Made by a program: the position numbers and the translations under genes. Positions 34,646 through 45,048 of a DNA stretch of 64,000 bases are shown here, piece by piece. The notes beneath the pieces are model-generated. The model saw nothing but the letters and a program-made list of their open reading frames with translations, did no database searches and was not told the DNA's origin. This DNA is from Xenorhabdus szentirmaii DSM 16338 (GTDB taxonomy: Bacteria > Pseudomonadota > Gammaproteobacteria > Enterobacterales > Enterobacteriaceae). The stretch's first letter is position 1, and each line of letters starts with the position of its first letter. The stretch spans positions 1,306,897 to 1,370,896 of the forward strand of contig NZ_NIBV01000001.1 in the NCBI RefSeq assembly GCF_002632585.1, read 5' to 3'.

Positions 34646-35308
34646 TTAACTACTTTTTCGCGTATAAGCTGCCAATACAGTTCTTTCCGATAATTCCAAA
34701 TATTCTTTCATCTTGTTTGCAGCCAATTTATTTTGGTCGGAATTAATCAACTCTAGAATATGGGCATTCTTATCAATATAGGGCGCATATAAAAGCTCGG
34801 GGTCGTTCAAAACACCAAAAGCCAGTCGAAGTTCTGCGGAGATGTTGCGATAGAACGCGATCAATCTTTCACTATCTGTTAACTCTACAATCGCGGCATG
34901 AAAATGCATATTTGCTGTGCCGGCACCAATCCAATCTTGTTTATCACGACATTGCTGCGCGCTATCAACAGCTTGTTTCATTTTGGCAACACTGGGGTGC
35001 ATTGGGTAAGACTGAGCCAGAGCCTGACACTCAACCAGCTGCCGAACTCGATAGATATCAATAATTGAAGCAATATCGGGAGTAGCGACAAATACACCAC
35101 GATTAGGTTCATGCTTGAGCAGGCCTTCCTGTGTAAGAAGTCGGAACACTTCGCGTAATGTATTGCGTGAAATTTCAAGTTGTTTACTCAAGGTGGCTTC
35201 TGATAGTCGTTGCCCTGGCAATAACTCCCCAACAACCAACTTATTTCTTATAGTTTCGGCGATCCTTTTACTCAAAATCTGGGGAGAATGGTCTTTTGTC
35301 ATAGTCAT
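34646..35308 (-). CDS. GntR/FadR-type transcription regulator of the pxp operon
   Basis: The 220-residue protein has an N-terminal winged helix (residues about 10-75, with LSEATLSKQLEISRNTLREVFRLL as recognition region) and a C-terminal FCD ligand-binding domain with histidines in HFHAAI. It is divergent from the oxoproline operon, with 383 bases between, and probably represses it. The effector may be 5-oxoproline or a related acid (inference). Confidence 0.88.
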   Translation of the reverse strand: MTMTKDHSPQILSKRIAETIRNKLVVGELLPGQRLSEATLSKQLEISRNTLREVFRLLTQEGLLKHEPNRGVFVATPDIASIIDIYRVRQLVECQALAQSYPMHPSVAKMKQAVDSAQQCRDKQDWIGAGTANMHFHAAIVELTDSERLIAFYRNISAELRLAFGVLNDPELLYAPYIDKNAHILELINSDQNKLAANKMKEYLELSERTVLAAYTRKSS

Positions 35309-35691
35309 CCGTTAGATTTAATGTCCAATGCCAATAGTAGATACTTTCAAAGAGCACCTTCAACGTTTACATCAAGGTGAATCTTCACATATTCCCTGAT
35401 AGCCAGCAAGTAGCCATCCTTGAACCAATATGGGGCAACATGAAATGACTTTATGCACTAAAAATGTGCATTTTGATCATAGTCTTAGCATCACAAATCA
35501 ATAAAGTGATCTCTATCTAGCTTTGGAGATCAATAACACAATTTCATTTGCCTATTTTCTCGCCAAGTTCTATTTATTGTTCAACAATAAAGTCACTTTA
35601 ATTAAACAATTATAAGTTTTGGTTCCACAATGGTATGGATATTGCTTAGGAAAGAATAAAGTAAGATATTGATGACAGGGGAAGATGGCTT
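35309..35691. promoter_or_regulatory. divergent control region with two inverted repeats
   Basis: The region separates the GntR gene and the transporter gene. It contains ATGCAC-N7-GTGCAT at 35453-35471 and TGATCTC-N12-GAGATCA at 35507-35532. Either could be an operator for the divergent GntR protein; FadR-type sites are usually shorter palindromes, so this is tentative. No gene is seen here. Confidence 0.5.
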
Positions 35692-36942
35692 ATGGCTATG
35701 CAAGAAACAGTAAAACAAGAAACGATAAATTTTGCATCGAATCGGCGTTCATCTTTGATTGCTGCTGTTTTTCTTATGGCAACATCAGCGATTGGGCCGG
35801 GGTTTATAACCCAAACGGCTACATTTACTGCGACGATGGGAGCTGCTTTTGCCTTTGGCATTTTAGCCTCTATTTTGATCGATTTTGTGGTGCAACAGAA
35901 TATTTGGCGGGTTGTCATATTAACCAAAATGCAATCCGCTGATATTGCGAATGCCGCTATTCCGGGAAGTGGTTATGTACTGGCAGCATTAGTCATTTTC
36001 GGTGGATTGGTATTTAACATCGGAAATATCGCGGGAGCTGGGTTGGGGCTTAATGCCCTGATGGGCTTGGATCCAAAATGGGGAGGGTTGTTGAGTGCTT
36101 TGATAGCGATTTACATTTTTGCCTCCCGTAAAGCGGGCGTCGCCATTGATCGCATTATTGTGATATTGGGACTTATCATGATAGTTATGACGTTGTTTGT
36201 GGCAATAGTCTCTAATCCACCGGTGGGAGAGGCTTTGCGGCAAACAGTACTGCCGGATGAAATCAATTTCGCCACCATCACAACCATTGTTGGCGGAACT
36301 GTTGGTGGTTACATTTGTTACGCAGGCGCTCACCGTTTGCTGGATAAAGGCGCGGTTGGCCCTGAAAATCTCAAAGTCGTTTCCAGTGCGGCAACCAAAG
36401 GCATTCTGGTTGTTGGTTTGATGCGATATCTACTATTTCTTGCCATATTGGGTGTTGTTGCCAGCGGCGTGACACTTGATATTGCAAGTAAAACAGCCAA
36501 CCCTGCCTCACAAGCTTTTCAGGCTGCGGCGGGCGAATTTGGATTACGTATTTTTGGCCTGATCGTTTGGGCTGCGGCAATTAGCAGCATTATTGGTGCT
36601 GCCTATACCTCGATTTCTTTTTTTAGTGTGTTCCGCCAGCACTTGACTGAGCGTCGACGCAATATTGCAACGTTATCCTTTATTGCCATATCGTTGGTTG
36701 TTTATCTGTTAATGGGAACCCCTCCGGCTGCTTTACTGGTTTTTGCCGGTGGTTTCAATGGGCTTATTCTTCCCCTTGGTTTGACTATCTTTGTTTATGT
36801 TGGCTGGAAACGTGCTGATTTGATGGGAGGATACGTTTATCCCCGCTGGTTGCTGTGGTCAGGTGCGATTACATGTGTGCTGACGTGGTACATGGGAGCG
36901 ATGTCTATCGATTCAATCTTTGAGTTTTTGAAATTATCTTAA
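35692..36942 (+). CDS. NRAMP-fold transporter lacking the metal-binding motif
   Basis: The 416-residue membrane protein has about eleven hydrophobic segments and the NRAMP-like opening AIGPGFI in the first helix. In metal-transporting NRAMPs that helix continues into DPGN, whose Asp and Asn bind the metal; here the same place reads TATFTATM with no Asp or Asn. The helix-6 methionine motif is also absent. It therefore probably does not carry divalent metals. Since it heads an operon for 5-oxoproline breakdown, uptake of oxoproline or a similar substrate is the likely role. The start at ATG 35692 is preferred over a shifted frame at 35685. Confidence 0.85.
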   Translation: MAMQETVKQETINFASNRRSSLIAAVFLMATSAIGPGFITQTATFTATMGAAFAFGILASILIDFVVQQNIWRVVILTKMQSADIANAAIPGSGYVLAALVIFGGLVFNIGNIAGAGLGLNALMGLDPKWGGLLSALIAIYIFASRKAGVAIDRIIVILGLIMIVMTLFVAIVSNPPVGEALRQTVLPDEINFATITTIVGGTVGGYICYAGAHRLLDKGAVGPENLKVVSSAATKGILVVGLMRYLLFLAILGVVASGVTLDIASKTANPASQAFQAAAGEFGLRIFGLIVWAAAISSIIGAAYTSISFFSVFRQHLTERRRNIATLSFIAISLVVYLLMGTPPAALLVFAGGFNGLILPLGLTIFVYVGWKRADLMGGYVYPRWLLWSGAITCVLTWYMGAMSIDSIFEFLKLS

Positions 36943-36952
36943 GGAAATTATC

Positions 36953-37741
36953 ATGATAAAAACAATCGATTTAAATAGTGACTTGGGTGAAAGTTTTGGG
37001 CAATGGCGCATGGGGGACGATGATGCAATATTGGAGGTTGTCAGTAGTGCTAATGTTGCGTGTGGTTTCCATGCCGGGGATCCTGTAGGGATCTTGCGAA
37101 CATTAAAATCAGCTAAAGAAAACAATGTCGTGGTTGGTGCTCATGTTTCTTATCCCGATTTAGTCGGTTTTGGGCGCCGTAAAATGGATATTGCCAGCCA
37201 TGAACTGAGCGCAGATGTCATTTACCAGATTGGTGCCTTGCAAGGATTGGCTGTTGCGGCAGGAACTACACTGAATTATGTCAAACCCCATGGCGCGCTG
37301 TACAACACAATTGCCAATGATGAATATCAGGCGACTGCTGTTATTGAAGGCATTCTGGCAATTGATCCCTCTCTTGCATTGGTTGGCTTGGCGGGATCAA
37401 ACATTCTCAAGTGGGCAAAGGAAAGAGGGTTAAAAACCATAGCGGAAGCATTTGCGGATCGCGCCTATACCTCGAAGGGTGAATTGGTTTCCCGTCGTGA
37501 AGCGGGGGCAGTCTTATACGATGCTGATCTGGTCGCTAAGCGCATGTTGCAGCTTGTGACAGAGGGAGGTGTTGAATCCATTGATGGTAAATTCACGCCG
37601 ATTCAAGCGGATTCTATTTGTGTTCATGGTGACAGCCCGGGGGCGGTAGACATGGCAAGACAGGTTAAATCTGTTTTGCAGCAGGCAGGGATCACTATCC
37701 GTTCATTTATTCATGAAAAAGAATCCCATAGATATTGTTGA
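36953..37741 (+). CDS. pxpA: 5-oxoprolinase subunit A (LamB/YcsF family)
   Basis: PxpA works with PxpB and PxpC to open 5-oxoproline to glutamate with ATP. The 262-residue protein starts with the family signature [12 protein letters not shown] and has [13 protein letters not shown] and [10 protein letters not shown]. It lies 10 bases after the transporter gene and 18 before pxpBC. Confidence 0.95.
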   Translation: MIKTIDLNSDLGESFGQWRMGDDDAILEVVSSANVACGFHAGDPVGILRTLKSAKENNVVVGAHVSYPDLVGFGRRKMDIASHELSADVIYQIGALQGLAVAAGTTLNYVKPHGALYNTIANDEYQATAVIEGILAIDPSLALVGLAGSNILKWAKERGLKTIAEAFADRAYTSKGELVSRREAGAVLYDADLVAKRMLQLVTEGGVESIDGKFTPIQADSICVHGDSPGAVDMARQVKSVLQQAGITIRSFIHEKESHRYC

Positions 37742-37759
37742 TGACTTAGGGAGATAGCT

Positions 37760-39358
37760 TTGCGTTTTTTACCCGTAAACTTCAATACCATGATGGTTGA
37801 ACTAAATGGATTGGCAGAAACACTGGCATTGCTGGATTCATTGAATGTGGAGCCAGTCTTGGGGATTGAAGAAGTTATCCCGGCCGCAAGGACGCTGATG
37901 ATCCGCTTTAGGCCGATAAAAATATCAGCCCAGCAATTGGCAGCAGAAATTGGTAGCCGTGACTTGCAGGAACGTCGCTATGTGGCGGGAAAACAGGTAG
38001 AGATCCCCGTGCATTACAATGGTGACGATCTTGCTGTTGTTGCTGAAACATTAGGCATTTCTGTTCAGGAAGTGATCCTCTGCCACACCGAAAATGAATA
38101 TACCGTGGCTTTTACCGGATTTGCTCCCGGTTTTGCTTACATGGTGTCGGAAACTTCTCAGTGGGATATTCCCCGTAGGAAAACGCCAAGGACACGAATT
38201 CCGGCTGGAGCTGTTGCGCTTGCTGGGGAGTTTAGCAGTGTTTATCCGCAGGCAAGCCCTGGTGGCTGGCAACTTATCGGTATAACAACCGAGCGAATGT
38301 GGGATCTTTCGCGTCCATCACCGGCTTTATTGCAACCAGGCTATCGCGTTAATTTTCGGGATGCTGGTCATCTTCCTGCAACGGTGAGTTTACCGAAACA
38401 TACGCCCGAAAATAGAACCTCGTTGCCCGAGGATTGTTGCCATTTAGAAATTTTGTCTGTTGGATTGCAAACTTTATTTCAAGATTTGGGGCGTATTGGG
38501 CAATCAGGAGCAGGGGTTTCAGGATCTGGGGCGATGGACAAAAGTGCTTTGCGCAGTGCAAATCGCATTGTTGGTAATCCAACCGATCAAGCTTGTCTGG
38601 AAATCGTACAGGGCGGATTCAAAACACAAGCGCACGGGCAGATGTTGGTTGCAATAACAGGTGCGCCTTGTCCAATAGAGATAAAGACCCCACCAGGGGA
38701 CATTATCAATGTAAATACTTACCAACCCATCGATTTGAACGATGGCGACGAAATATCACTTGGTACTCCTGCTGCCGGTATGCGTTCTTATTTGTCTGTA
38801 CGTGGCGGTTTTGCTATTCCTGCTGTCTTATCCAGCCATTCATTCGATACTTTGTCCAATATTGGGCCTGCGCCGTTGAAGGTACATGACAAACTGGGAA
38901 TTCGCCATCCATTGCACAGTACTGCGGTATCTTGTTCTGAAACAGCAGTGTTTGATATGCCGAATAAAGATGCCATTGTGGAATTAGACGTGATACTTGG
39001 GCCTCGTACTGATTGGTTTACGCAAGAAGCCATCGAATTATTGAGCAAGCAGGTTTGGCAAGTGACACCTCAATCCAACCGCATTGGGCTTCGATTAAAT
39101 GGTGAGTGTTCACTCTCTCGGATTAAGACACAGGAGCTACCTAGCGAAGGCACTTGTGCGGGGGCAATTCAAATTCTGGCCAGCGGGCAGCCTGTATTAT
39201 TTTTGGCTGACCACCCACTGACGGGAGGATACCCAGTTATCGCTTCAGTGGCAGATTATCACCTTGATCTGGCAGGCCAGATCCCTGTTAACGCCAAAAT
39301 TCGCTTTAATCCCATCAGCCAATTCCATGAAATTCAAGGGAGCAAATATTTCCTATGA
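37760..39358 (+). CDS. pxpBC: fused 5-oxoprolinase subunits B and C
   Basis: The 532-residue protein joins two usually separate subunits. Residues 1 to about 215 are PxpB (KipI), with FTGFAPGFAYM and the RIPAGAVALAG loop. From about 225 to the end it is PxpC (KipA), with the VGLQTLFQDLGRIG opening. The start is TTG behind GGGAGA. The fusion would fix the subunit ratio. Both parts are related to the carboxyltransferase-like region of urea amidolyase, interesting given the biotin carboxylase that follows with a four-base overlap. Confidence 0.92.
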   Translation: MRFLPVNFNTMMVELNGLAETLALLDSLNVEPVLGIEEVIPAARTLMIRFRPIKISAQQLAAEIGSRDLQERRYVAGKQVEIPVHYNGDDLAVVAETLGISVQEVILCHTENEYTVAFTGFAPGFAYMVSETSQWDIPRRKTPRTRIPAGAVALAGEFSSVYPQASPGGWQLIGITTERMWDLSRPSPALLQPGYRVNFRDAGHLPATVSLPKHTPENRTSLPEDCCHLEILSVGLQTLFQDLGRIGQSGAGVSGSGAMDKSALRSANRIVGNPTDQACLEIVQGGFKTQAHGQMLVAITGAPCPIEIKTPPGDIINVNTYQPIDLNDGDEISLGTPAAGMRSYLSVRGGFAIPAVLSSHSFDTLSNIGPAPLKVHDKLGIRHPLHSTAVSCSETAVFDMPNKDAIVELDVILGPRTDWFTQEAIELLSKQVWQVTPQSNRIGLRLNGECSLSRIKTQELPSEGTCAGAIQILASGQPVLFLADHPLTGGYPVIASVADYHLDLAGQIPVNAKIRFNPISQFHEIQGSKYFL

Positions 39359-41202
39359 ATACCATTCCTATAAGTACTATTTCTACGGGCACTACTGCGA
39401 ATATTGCAGACGATACAGAAAAGAATGAGCTTAAGCAGGCATCCTCAAATAAAACCAAGAAAGTGTTGATCGCTAACCGTGGTGAAATCGCTGTCCGTAT
39501 TATTCGTGCTTGCCGTGATTATGGAATACAGACAATAGCCGTTTATGCGGATGCTGATATTCATGCCCAGCATGTGCAATTGGCTGATGAAGCGTATAGT
39601 TTGGGAGGAAATAGCCCCACCGAAACTTACCTCAATATTCCTCGCATACTGACGATAGCGCAGCAGTCAGGGGCAACGATGATACACCCCGGCTATGGTT
39701 TTCTGTCTGAAAGGTCAGAATTTGCCCGAGCTGTCATTGAGGCGGGGATAATTTGGATTGGGCCGAATCCTGACACGATTGATGAGCTTGGCGATAAGGT
39801 AAAGGCGCGTAAACTTGCCCAGAAAGTGGGTGCACCTTTGGTGGTTGGCACGGCAGAACCTGTAAACGATGTACAGGAAGTTGTCGATTTTGCGGAAAAA
39901 CATGGTTTGCCGATCGCCATTAAAGCCGCATTTGGCGGAGGTGGCCGAGGTTTGAAAGTGGCTTGGCGACAGGATGAAGTTATCGAACTTTATCACTCGG
40001 CAGTACGCGAAGCGACGGCAGCATTCGGGCGAGGAGAATGCTTTATTGAACAATTTTTGGATAAACCCCGTCACATAGAAGCACAAGTGATTGCAGATAA
40101 ACAGGGCCACGTAGTTGTACTTGGAACCCGTGATTGCTCTTTGCAGCGTCGCAATCAGAAACTGGTGGAAGAAGCTCCGGCTCCATTCCTAACGCAGGAG
40201 CAAACAGAACGCATTTATCAGTCTGCAAAAGCTATTTGCGCAGAAGCTAATTATGTGGGAGCAGGCACGGTAGAATTTTTGCTAAGTGCTGATGGCACGC
40301 TCTCTTTTTTGGAAGTAAATACTCGCTTGCAAGTTGAGCATCCGGTCACGGAAGAAACCACAGGCATTGACTTGGTGATCGAACAATTACGAATAGCAGA
40401 AGGTTATCCGCTGAGTATTCAAGAAACACCGAAGCCTAGGGGACATTCCTTTGAATTCCGCATTAATGCGGAAGATGCCGGTAAAGGCTTTTTACCAACA
40501 TCTGGCACTATCAATGAATTTATTCCGCCTTCAGGCCCTGGTATTCGATTGGATTCAGGCGTGATAACGGGTTCTACTGTTCCGGCTACATTTGACTCAT
40601 TGATGGCGAAATTAATCGTTACAGGAGCAACGCGCGAACAAGCTATTTCCCGCGCCCGTCGGGCATTGCAGGAATTCAAAATTCAGGGGGTGGCATCGGT
40701 GCTACCGTTTCATCAAGCTGTGATGGAACACGATGATTTTATTTCCAGCGATGAATTTCATGTCCATACCCGTTGGATAGAAACAGATTTTGCTAATGAA
40801 CTACAAAGCTTGCCTCGCCAGCCTGCCACGGCAGATAAAAGTATCACCCGTACATTTATTGAGATCGACGGCCGAAGGCATGAATTGGGGTTGCCGTCGG
40901 ATTTATTGGCGGGGTTAACACAGCTTGTTCCTTCAAGTGAGCACTCACTTTCCCAGACGCAGCCAGTGGCAAAGGAAGGTGAACTGACAGATCCTCGTCG
41001 GGTAAAAGCACCTATTTCCGGCATATTGCATTCATGGTTAATTGATGAAGGCAAGCAAGTGAATAACGGTGATGTTATTGCGGTGATGGAAGCGATGAAA
41101 ATGGAAATACAAATCAGCGCTCATTGTTCGGGAAAAATCACATTTTGTGCGCAAGCGGGAGATTATCTGGAAGCAGAAAGCATACTGGCTAATATTGAGT
41201 AG
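39355..41202 (+). CDS. biotin carboxylase fused to biotin carboxyl carrier domain
   Basis: The 615-residue protein has an N-terminal extension of about 35 residues, then a biotin carboxylase domain (KVLIANRGEIAVRIIRACR, the glycine-rich loop GGGGRGLKVA, EVNTRLQVEHPVTE). At the C-terminus is a biotinyl domain with the modified lysine K582 in VMEAMKME. It carboxylates its own biotin with bicarbonate and ATP. No classical carboxyltransferase gene is adjacent. The start overlaps the pxpBC stop (ATGA), so the acceptor reaction may involve PxpBC. Propionyl- or acetyl-CoA carboxylase alpha is the alternative label. Confidence 0.88.
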   Translation: MNTIPISTISTGTTANIADDTEKNELKQASSNKTKKVLIANRGEIAVRIIRACRDYGIQTIAVYADADIHAQHVQLADEAYSLGGNSPTETYLNIPRILTIAQQSGATMIHPGYGFLSERSEFARAVIEAGIIWIGPNPDTIDELGDKVKARKLAQKVGAPLVVGTAEPVNDVQEVVDFAEKHGLPIAIKAAFGGGGRGLKVAWRQDEVIELYHSAVREATAAFGRGECFIEQFLDKPRHIEAQVIADKQGHVVVLGTRDCSLQRRNQKLVEEAPAPFLTQEQTERIYQSAKAICAEANYVGAGTVEFLLSADGTLSFLEVNTRLQVEHPVTEETTGIDLVIEQLRIAEGYPLSIQETPKPRGHSFEFRINAEDAGKGFLPTSGTINEFIPPSGPGIRLDSGVITGSTVPATFDSLMAKLIVTGATREQAISRARRALQEFKIQGVASVLPFHQAVMEHDDFISSDEFHVHTRWIETDFANELQSLPRQPATADKSITRTFIEIDGRRHELGLPSDLLAGLTQLVPSSEHSLSQTQPVAKEGELTDPRRVKAPISGILHSWLIDEGKQVNNGDVIAVMEAMKMEIQISAHCSGKITFCAQAGDYLEAESILANIE

Positions 41203-41295
41203 CAAAAATTTTTTGAATAATTAGCAAAATCCGCCGTAAACCCTCGTCCAGTGCGGGCGGGGATATCAGGTGAAAAGTCCGAAGGGCTTTAAAGA

Positions 41296-41660
41296 TCAAT
41301 CAGGCACTGACTGACTCTGAACGTAAGCTCTCAGCGTTTCAATTGTGGCTCCTCCGGCGCTACAGACGAAGTAAGATCTCGACCCGAACAGACCTGTTTT
41401 GCTTTGCATCCGAAGCTGAGTATGTTGCTGGCGCAGCAGACGCGACGAGACGGATTTTAAATTATTGACCATCACGCCTGACTGCCAGCTTTGGCGGATA
41501 AGCCACCAAAAGGTGTACAGGGTCTGATTCTCCCTCCATCTCCGGTATTTCGCACTCAAGTTTTGCTGCAGCAGAACCGAATGCCTCATGTCATTGCGCT
41601 ATCATTCGTCCGTCAAAGCGCTTCCTGCGGGACTTTGCCGTAAGAATCAGATGCACAACC
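41296..41660 (-). pseudogene. decayed IS200/IS605 TnpA transposase
   Basis: The minus-strand translation contains LKSVSSRLLRQQ and LFGSRSYFVCSAGGATIETL, which are core segments of the Y1 HUH transposase TnpA. Upstream the matching reading is split over frames (a segment like VHLLVAYPPKLA is in another frame), and no full start remains. It is a dead copy. It is divergent from a TnpB fragment, the IS605 arrangement. Confidence 0.75.
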
Positions 41661-41778
41661 CGCTTGCTGACGCTGTGTTTTTTTCGGAGAAAACCTGCCA
41701 GTCATCCATGTTGATGACGCAATGGATATATCCTTTTAACCGGTTAAAATAAATGAACTCTACCCATGAGCGCTGACT

Positions 41779-42181
41779 ATGTTAAGAGCCACAAAAGTAC
41801 GCCTATATCCGACACCGGAACAGGCAGAATATCTGAATGCCCAGTTCGGTGCAGTACGTTTCGCGTACAACAAGGCTCTGCACATTAAAAAACACATTTA
41901 CAAACACAATGGAATGAGTTTAAGTCCCGCAAAGATCTCAAACCTCTGCTATCTGTAGTTAAAAAATCCCGCCAATACGGGTGGCTAAAAGAATATGATC
42001 CCATCGCGTTGCAACAAGCGGTGATCCATCTTGATGTGGCTTTTTCCTACTTCTTCAACCCAAAACTGAAAGCCGGTTTTCCTACATTCAAAAGTAAACA
42101 GTCGAGCTACCATTGCGTTGGGGTAAAAGTGTTTAGACGCGATAAACAAAAGGAAGGGTATCAATCGGCCAATTTGCAATA
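41779..42181 (+). pseudogene. decayed TnpB (IS605 OrfB-type RNA-guided nuclease) fragment
   Basis: The frame opens MLRATKVRLYPTPEQAEYLN and continues with FGAVRFAYNKALHIKKH, the canonical TnpB N-terminus. It then shifts frame around 41935, continuing as LKPLLSVVKKSRQYGWLKEYD and later FFNPKLKAGFPTFKSK. After about 42120 the similarity stops, so the RuvC catalytic part is missing. It is nonfunctional. Confidence 0.8.
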
Positions 42182-42343
42182 AAATGCGTACTGTTTTTAT
42201 ACCCAAGAAATTTCGAGATCCAGCGTGACAGAGGGGAAGCCAATCCTTGGGACATAGGTAACTAAGCACTGGTGAATTTGGGTTGATAAGATTGATTTGA
42301 AAAATTTTTTCGCTATGAACCGTTAAAGTTAATTGCATTTACA

Positions 42344-42366
42344 ATCTAAATGTAAATAATAATGCG
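42344..42366 (+). promoter_or_regulatory. possible Fur-box-like sequence before the TonB receptor
   Basis: The AT-rich stretch TAAATGTAAATAATAATGCG, 30-50 bases before the start codon, resembles the repeated NATA/AT hexamers of Fur sites. The match is loose. Iron control would be expected for such a receptor. Confidence 0.3.
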
Positions 42367-42393
42367 TCTCAATAATATCTATCTCCGAAAAAA

Positions 42394-44454
42394 ATGACAA
42401 AAATCACTAAAATTTACGCAACGCTGGCCAAAAATGGCTTGTGTGCTCCTTTGATGTCAGCATCTATGTTGACTGCTCTTATTTCCAGCAACGCACTAGC
42501 AACCACAGAAAACAAAATCCAAAAATCGAATACGACTGGCGACACCATTGTTGTTATTGCAAGTAACAATGCAGAACAAGATGGTGGGAAAATTGGCCGT
42601 AACGAAATCAAAGTCAGACAGGCACAAAGTGTCGGCGAAATTTTAAAGAATGTACCGGGCGTACAAGCCGGCCATCCTAGCGCTTTGGGACAGCGTTTCA
42701 AAATCCGGGGCATGGATGATCAATTCATCAACGTAACAGTTGATGGTGCAAGACAAGAGGGTTATCACTTCCATCATGCTGGAAACTACAGCATAGATCC
42801 TGAAATGCTCAAGCAAGTTGATATTAATGTTGGTACAAACAGTATTACCTATGATACTGGTGCCCTTGGTGGAGCATTAAAATTTGAGACCGTTGATGCC
42901 AGTGATTTATTAGAAGCGGATCAATTATTTGGCGCAAAAGGCAAATTAAGCTACGTCAGTAATGGCTCTGAATTCCAGCAATCTTTAGCTGCCTATGGAA
43001 GATTGGGGGCAGTTGATTTATTGGGTTACTTTAACCATCGCAATATGGGTGATGCTAAAACGGGCAGAGATAATCTCGGGAGAGAATCAATTCCTACCGA
43101 TGGGAAATTGGTTAACTACTTAGTAAAATCAAAGTTTAATCTGACTGATGAGCAATATATCAATGTATCAAAAGAGCATTATAAAAATGATGCAGATACG
43201 AATTTCAGATTGAATTTTGGCCCTGATGTAAATAAAGGAAAAAAAGCGAAGTACGCTTCAGAGCGCGATGCTTACAATATTTCTTATCGATATGTACCTG
43301 TCGATAATGACTTAATTGATTTAAAAATTTCTGCTTATCATACAGAACAAAGCTTCACTCATATGAAAGAAGTTAATGGTCCAGGTAAGGGATTTGACAG
43401 TATTGTTGAAACCCAGGGGATCAGGGCGCGCAATGTTTCTAGATTTGACACTCAGAAGCTTTTCCATACCTTAACTTATGGATATGAGTATTTTGATACC
43501 CGAATGGCGTACACTGATGAAGCAGAAAATATACGCAAAAAAGCAGTGGAAGCAGGGAAATCATCATCTATTTATCTGGAAGATGACATTCAGTTAGCTG
43601 ATTTCCATATTATTCCGGGCGTCAGATGGGATCACTACCAATACAATACGATTAATAAAAAGAATGAGCCTTTTGAGAGAACATATTCCCACTTTTCAAA
43701 AGCCCTTGGTTTGAAATACGAACTTGGTGCGTCAACAACATTATTTACCAACTATACTGAACTTTTCAGAGGCCCATTGGGTAAAGAGATTGGTATGGGG
43801 CCAAGCAACCAAAATGCCAACTTAACAGCCACAACGGGTTACAACATAGAAACGGGTGCGGCGGGAACATATCCTAATGTTTTTGCTGAAAATGACTCAT
43901 TTACTGTCATTGGTAAAGTATTCCAGACCAATTTCAAAAATCTGGCTACCACGTTAGCCAAGAGTGAACTTCATAATATTCCTAAATCTAGATTGGAAGG
44001 GTTTGAATTATCAACCAAATATCAATTGAATAACCTGTCTTTAAGGGCGACTTATGCCAAAGCGGACAATAAGATCCTTAAAGGTAATGAGTTGTTTGAC
44101 AAAAGACGAGAATTTACCCCGACTATAGGTGATTCCTTCACTATCGGTGGAAGTTATTTATTTGATAAAATTGATATTGAACTTGGTTGGAACTCCCGGT
44201 TTATCCGCGCTACAGACGCAAAAGGGACTGATAGCGGTAAAATTGTAACTATACATAAACCTGGCTATGGCATCAGTGATGCATATATTTCCTGGGCACC
44301 GAAATCTGGTTCATGGAAAAATACAGAAATTCAGCTTGGTATCGATAATATCTTTGATAAACGTTACAACGAGCAGTCTTATTACCTGAATACTTATAAG
44401 GGACAAGAAGAGAAAGGACGCGCTTATAAAGCCACTATTTCTTATAAATTCTAA
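42394..44454 (+). CDS. TonB-dependent outer-membrane receptor, heme/iron type
   Basis: The 686-residue protein has an exported N-terminus (cleavage near NALA), the TonB box DTIVVIAS at about residue 50, a plug domain with VGEILKNVPGVQ and RIRGMDD-like RFKIRGMDDQ, and a beta barrel ending in YKF with terminal phenylalanine. The plug motifs and IDNIFDKRYNEQSYY near the end are typical of hemin or siderophore receptors. I lean towards a heme-type receptor, but no His-ligand motif decides it. It stands without a partner ABC transporter. Confidence 0.88.
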   Translation: MTKITKIYATLAKNGLCAPLMSASMLTALISSNALATTENKIQKSNTTGDTIVVIASNNAEQDGGKIGRNEIKVRQAQSVGEILKNVPGVQAGHPSALGQRFKIRGMDDQFINVTVDGARQEGYHFHHAGNYSIDPEMLKQVDINVGTNSITYDTGALGGALKFETVDASDLLEADQLFGAKGKLSYVSNGSEFQQSLAAYGRLGAVDLLGYFNHRNMGDAKTGRDNLGRESIPTDGKLVNYLVKSKFNLTDEQYINVSKEHYKNDADTNFRLNFGPDVNKGKKAKYASERDAYNISYRYVPVDNDLIDLKISAYHTEQSFTHMKEVNGPGKGFDSIVETQGIRARNVSRFDTQKLFHTLTYGYEYFDTRMAYTDEAENIRKKAVEAGKSSSIYLEDDIQLADFHIIPGVRWDHYQYNTINKKNEPFERTYSHFSKALGLKYELGASTTLFTNYTELFRGPLGKEIGMGPSNQNANLTATTGYNIETGAAGTYPNVFAENDSFTVIGKVFQTNFKNLATTLAKSELHNIPKSRLEGFELSTKYQLNNLSLRATYAKADNKILKGNELFDKRREFTPTIGDSFTIGGSYLFDKIDIELGWNSRFIRATDAKGTDSGKIVTIHKPGYGISDAYISWAPKSGSWKNTEIQLGIDNIFDKRYNEQSYYLNTYKGQEEKGRAYKATISYKF

Positions 44455-44479
44455 GGAACTTGCTTTAATTTTTAGTAAA

Positions 44480-44546
44480 AAGTCTGCGGTTCGACCGCAG
44501 ACTTCAGGTTACTGACAAAGTGCTGGTTTTTTTATCCGGCACTTTG
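44480..44546 (+). terminator. two hairpins after the TonB receptor gene
   Basis: AAGTCTGCGGT at 44480-44490 pairs with ACCGCAGACTT at 44494-44504, and CAAAGTGC at 44516-44523 pairs with GCACTTTG at 44539-44546. A run of seven T residues lies in the second loop. The first stem is strong and close to the stop codon, so transcription probably ends here. Confidence 0.6.
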
Positions 44547-44720
44547 CTTTAATCAAATTCCGTTCAGCAGACGGCGCGTGCCACCGTGTTAAGAAAGAAT
44601 ACTTGTTCCTCCTGCCAGAGAAATTAGTTTGAGCTGTGGGGTAAAAACGTTCATAAACGGCGGAAAGAAATGATAGACGCCGTTCTACGGATGCGAAATA
44701 ACATCAGTATGCGTTTCACT

Positions 44721-45044
44721 CTAACAGTATGATATTTTTGTGCTTATTGAAAATAATGTTGCAGGGAATAGAAACGCACCGCCGATCACCTGTACTGCCT
44801 GAGCCGCAATAATGACTTCTGGGCGCCAGTCAAGCCCACCTATCAAGGATGAAATCGCATATAGCCAGAGAGCCGTAATGAACATTCTCCTCTGGCCTAA
44901 CAGGTCGGTTGCCCGGCCACCAAAAAGTAGAAATCCACCACAAAATACGGTGTATGCACTCACAACCCATTGTAATGTTTGTTCTGAAAAACCAAGACCT
45001 TTGCCAATTTCAGGTAATGCGACAAAAACAATATTGATATCCAA
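44721..45044 (-). pseudogene. truncated DHA2-type MFS transporter
   Basis: Only about 107 codons remain, covering the N-terminal region: VALPEIGKGLGFS, LQWVVSAYTVFCGG and GGRATDLLGQRR are the motif A region of 14-helix drug-efflux MFS proteins. The gene lacks its true N-terminus, where a repeat terminus now begins at 45049, and it stops after the third or fourth helix. It cannot encode a transporter. Confidence 0.8.
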
Positions 45045-45048
45045 TGAT

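Larger units (their letters stand above)
41203..42393. mobile_element. intergenic region with an IS605-family relic
   Basis: This 1.2 kb between the carboxylase gene and the TonB receptor holds the divergent tnpA and tnpB relics listed separately. I could not define the element ends, and right of about 42190 I see only AT-rich promoter-like sequence for the receptor gene. Confidence 0.65.

Noticed and set aside
35692..36942. Manganese/iron NRAMP transporter MntH
   Set aside because: The DPGN and helix-6 methionine motifs are absent and the operon concerns oxoproline.
41779..42181. Active TnpB nuclease with a guide RNA
   Set aside because: The frame is shifted and the RuvC half is missing; no intact element ends were found.
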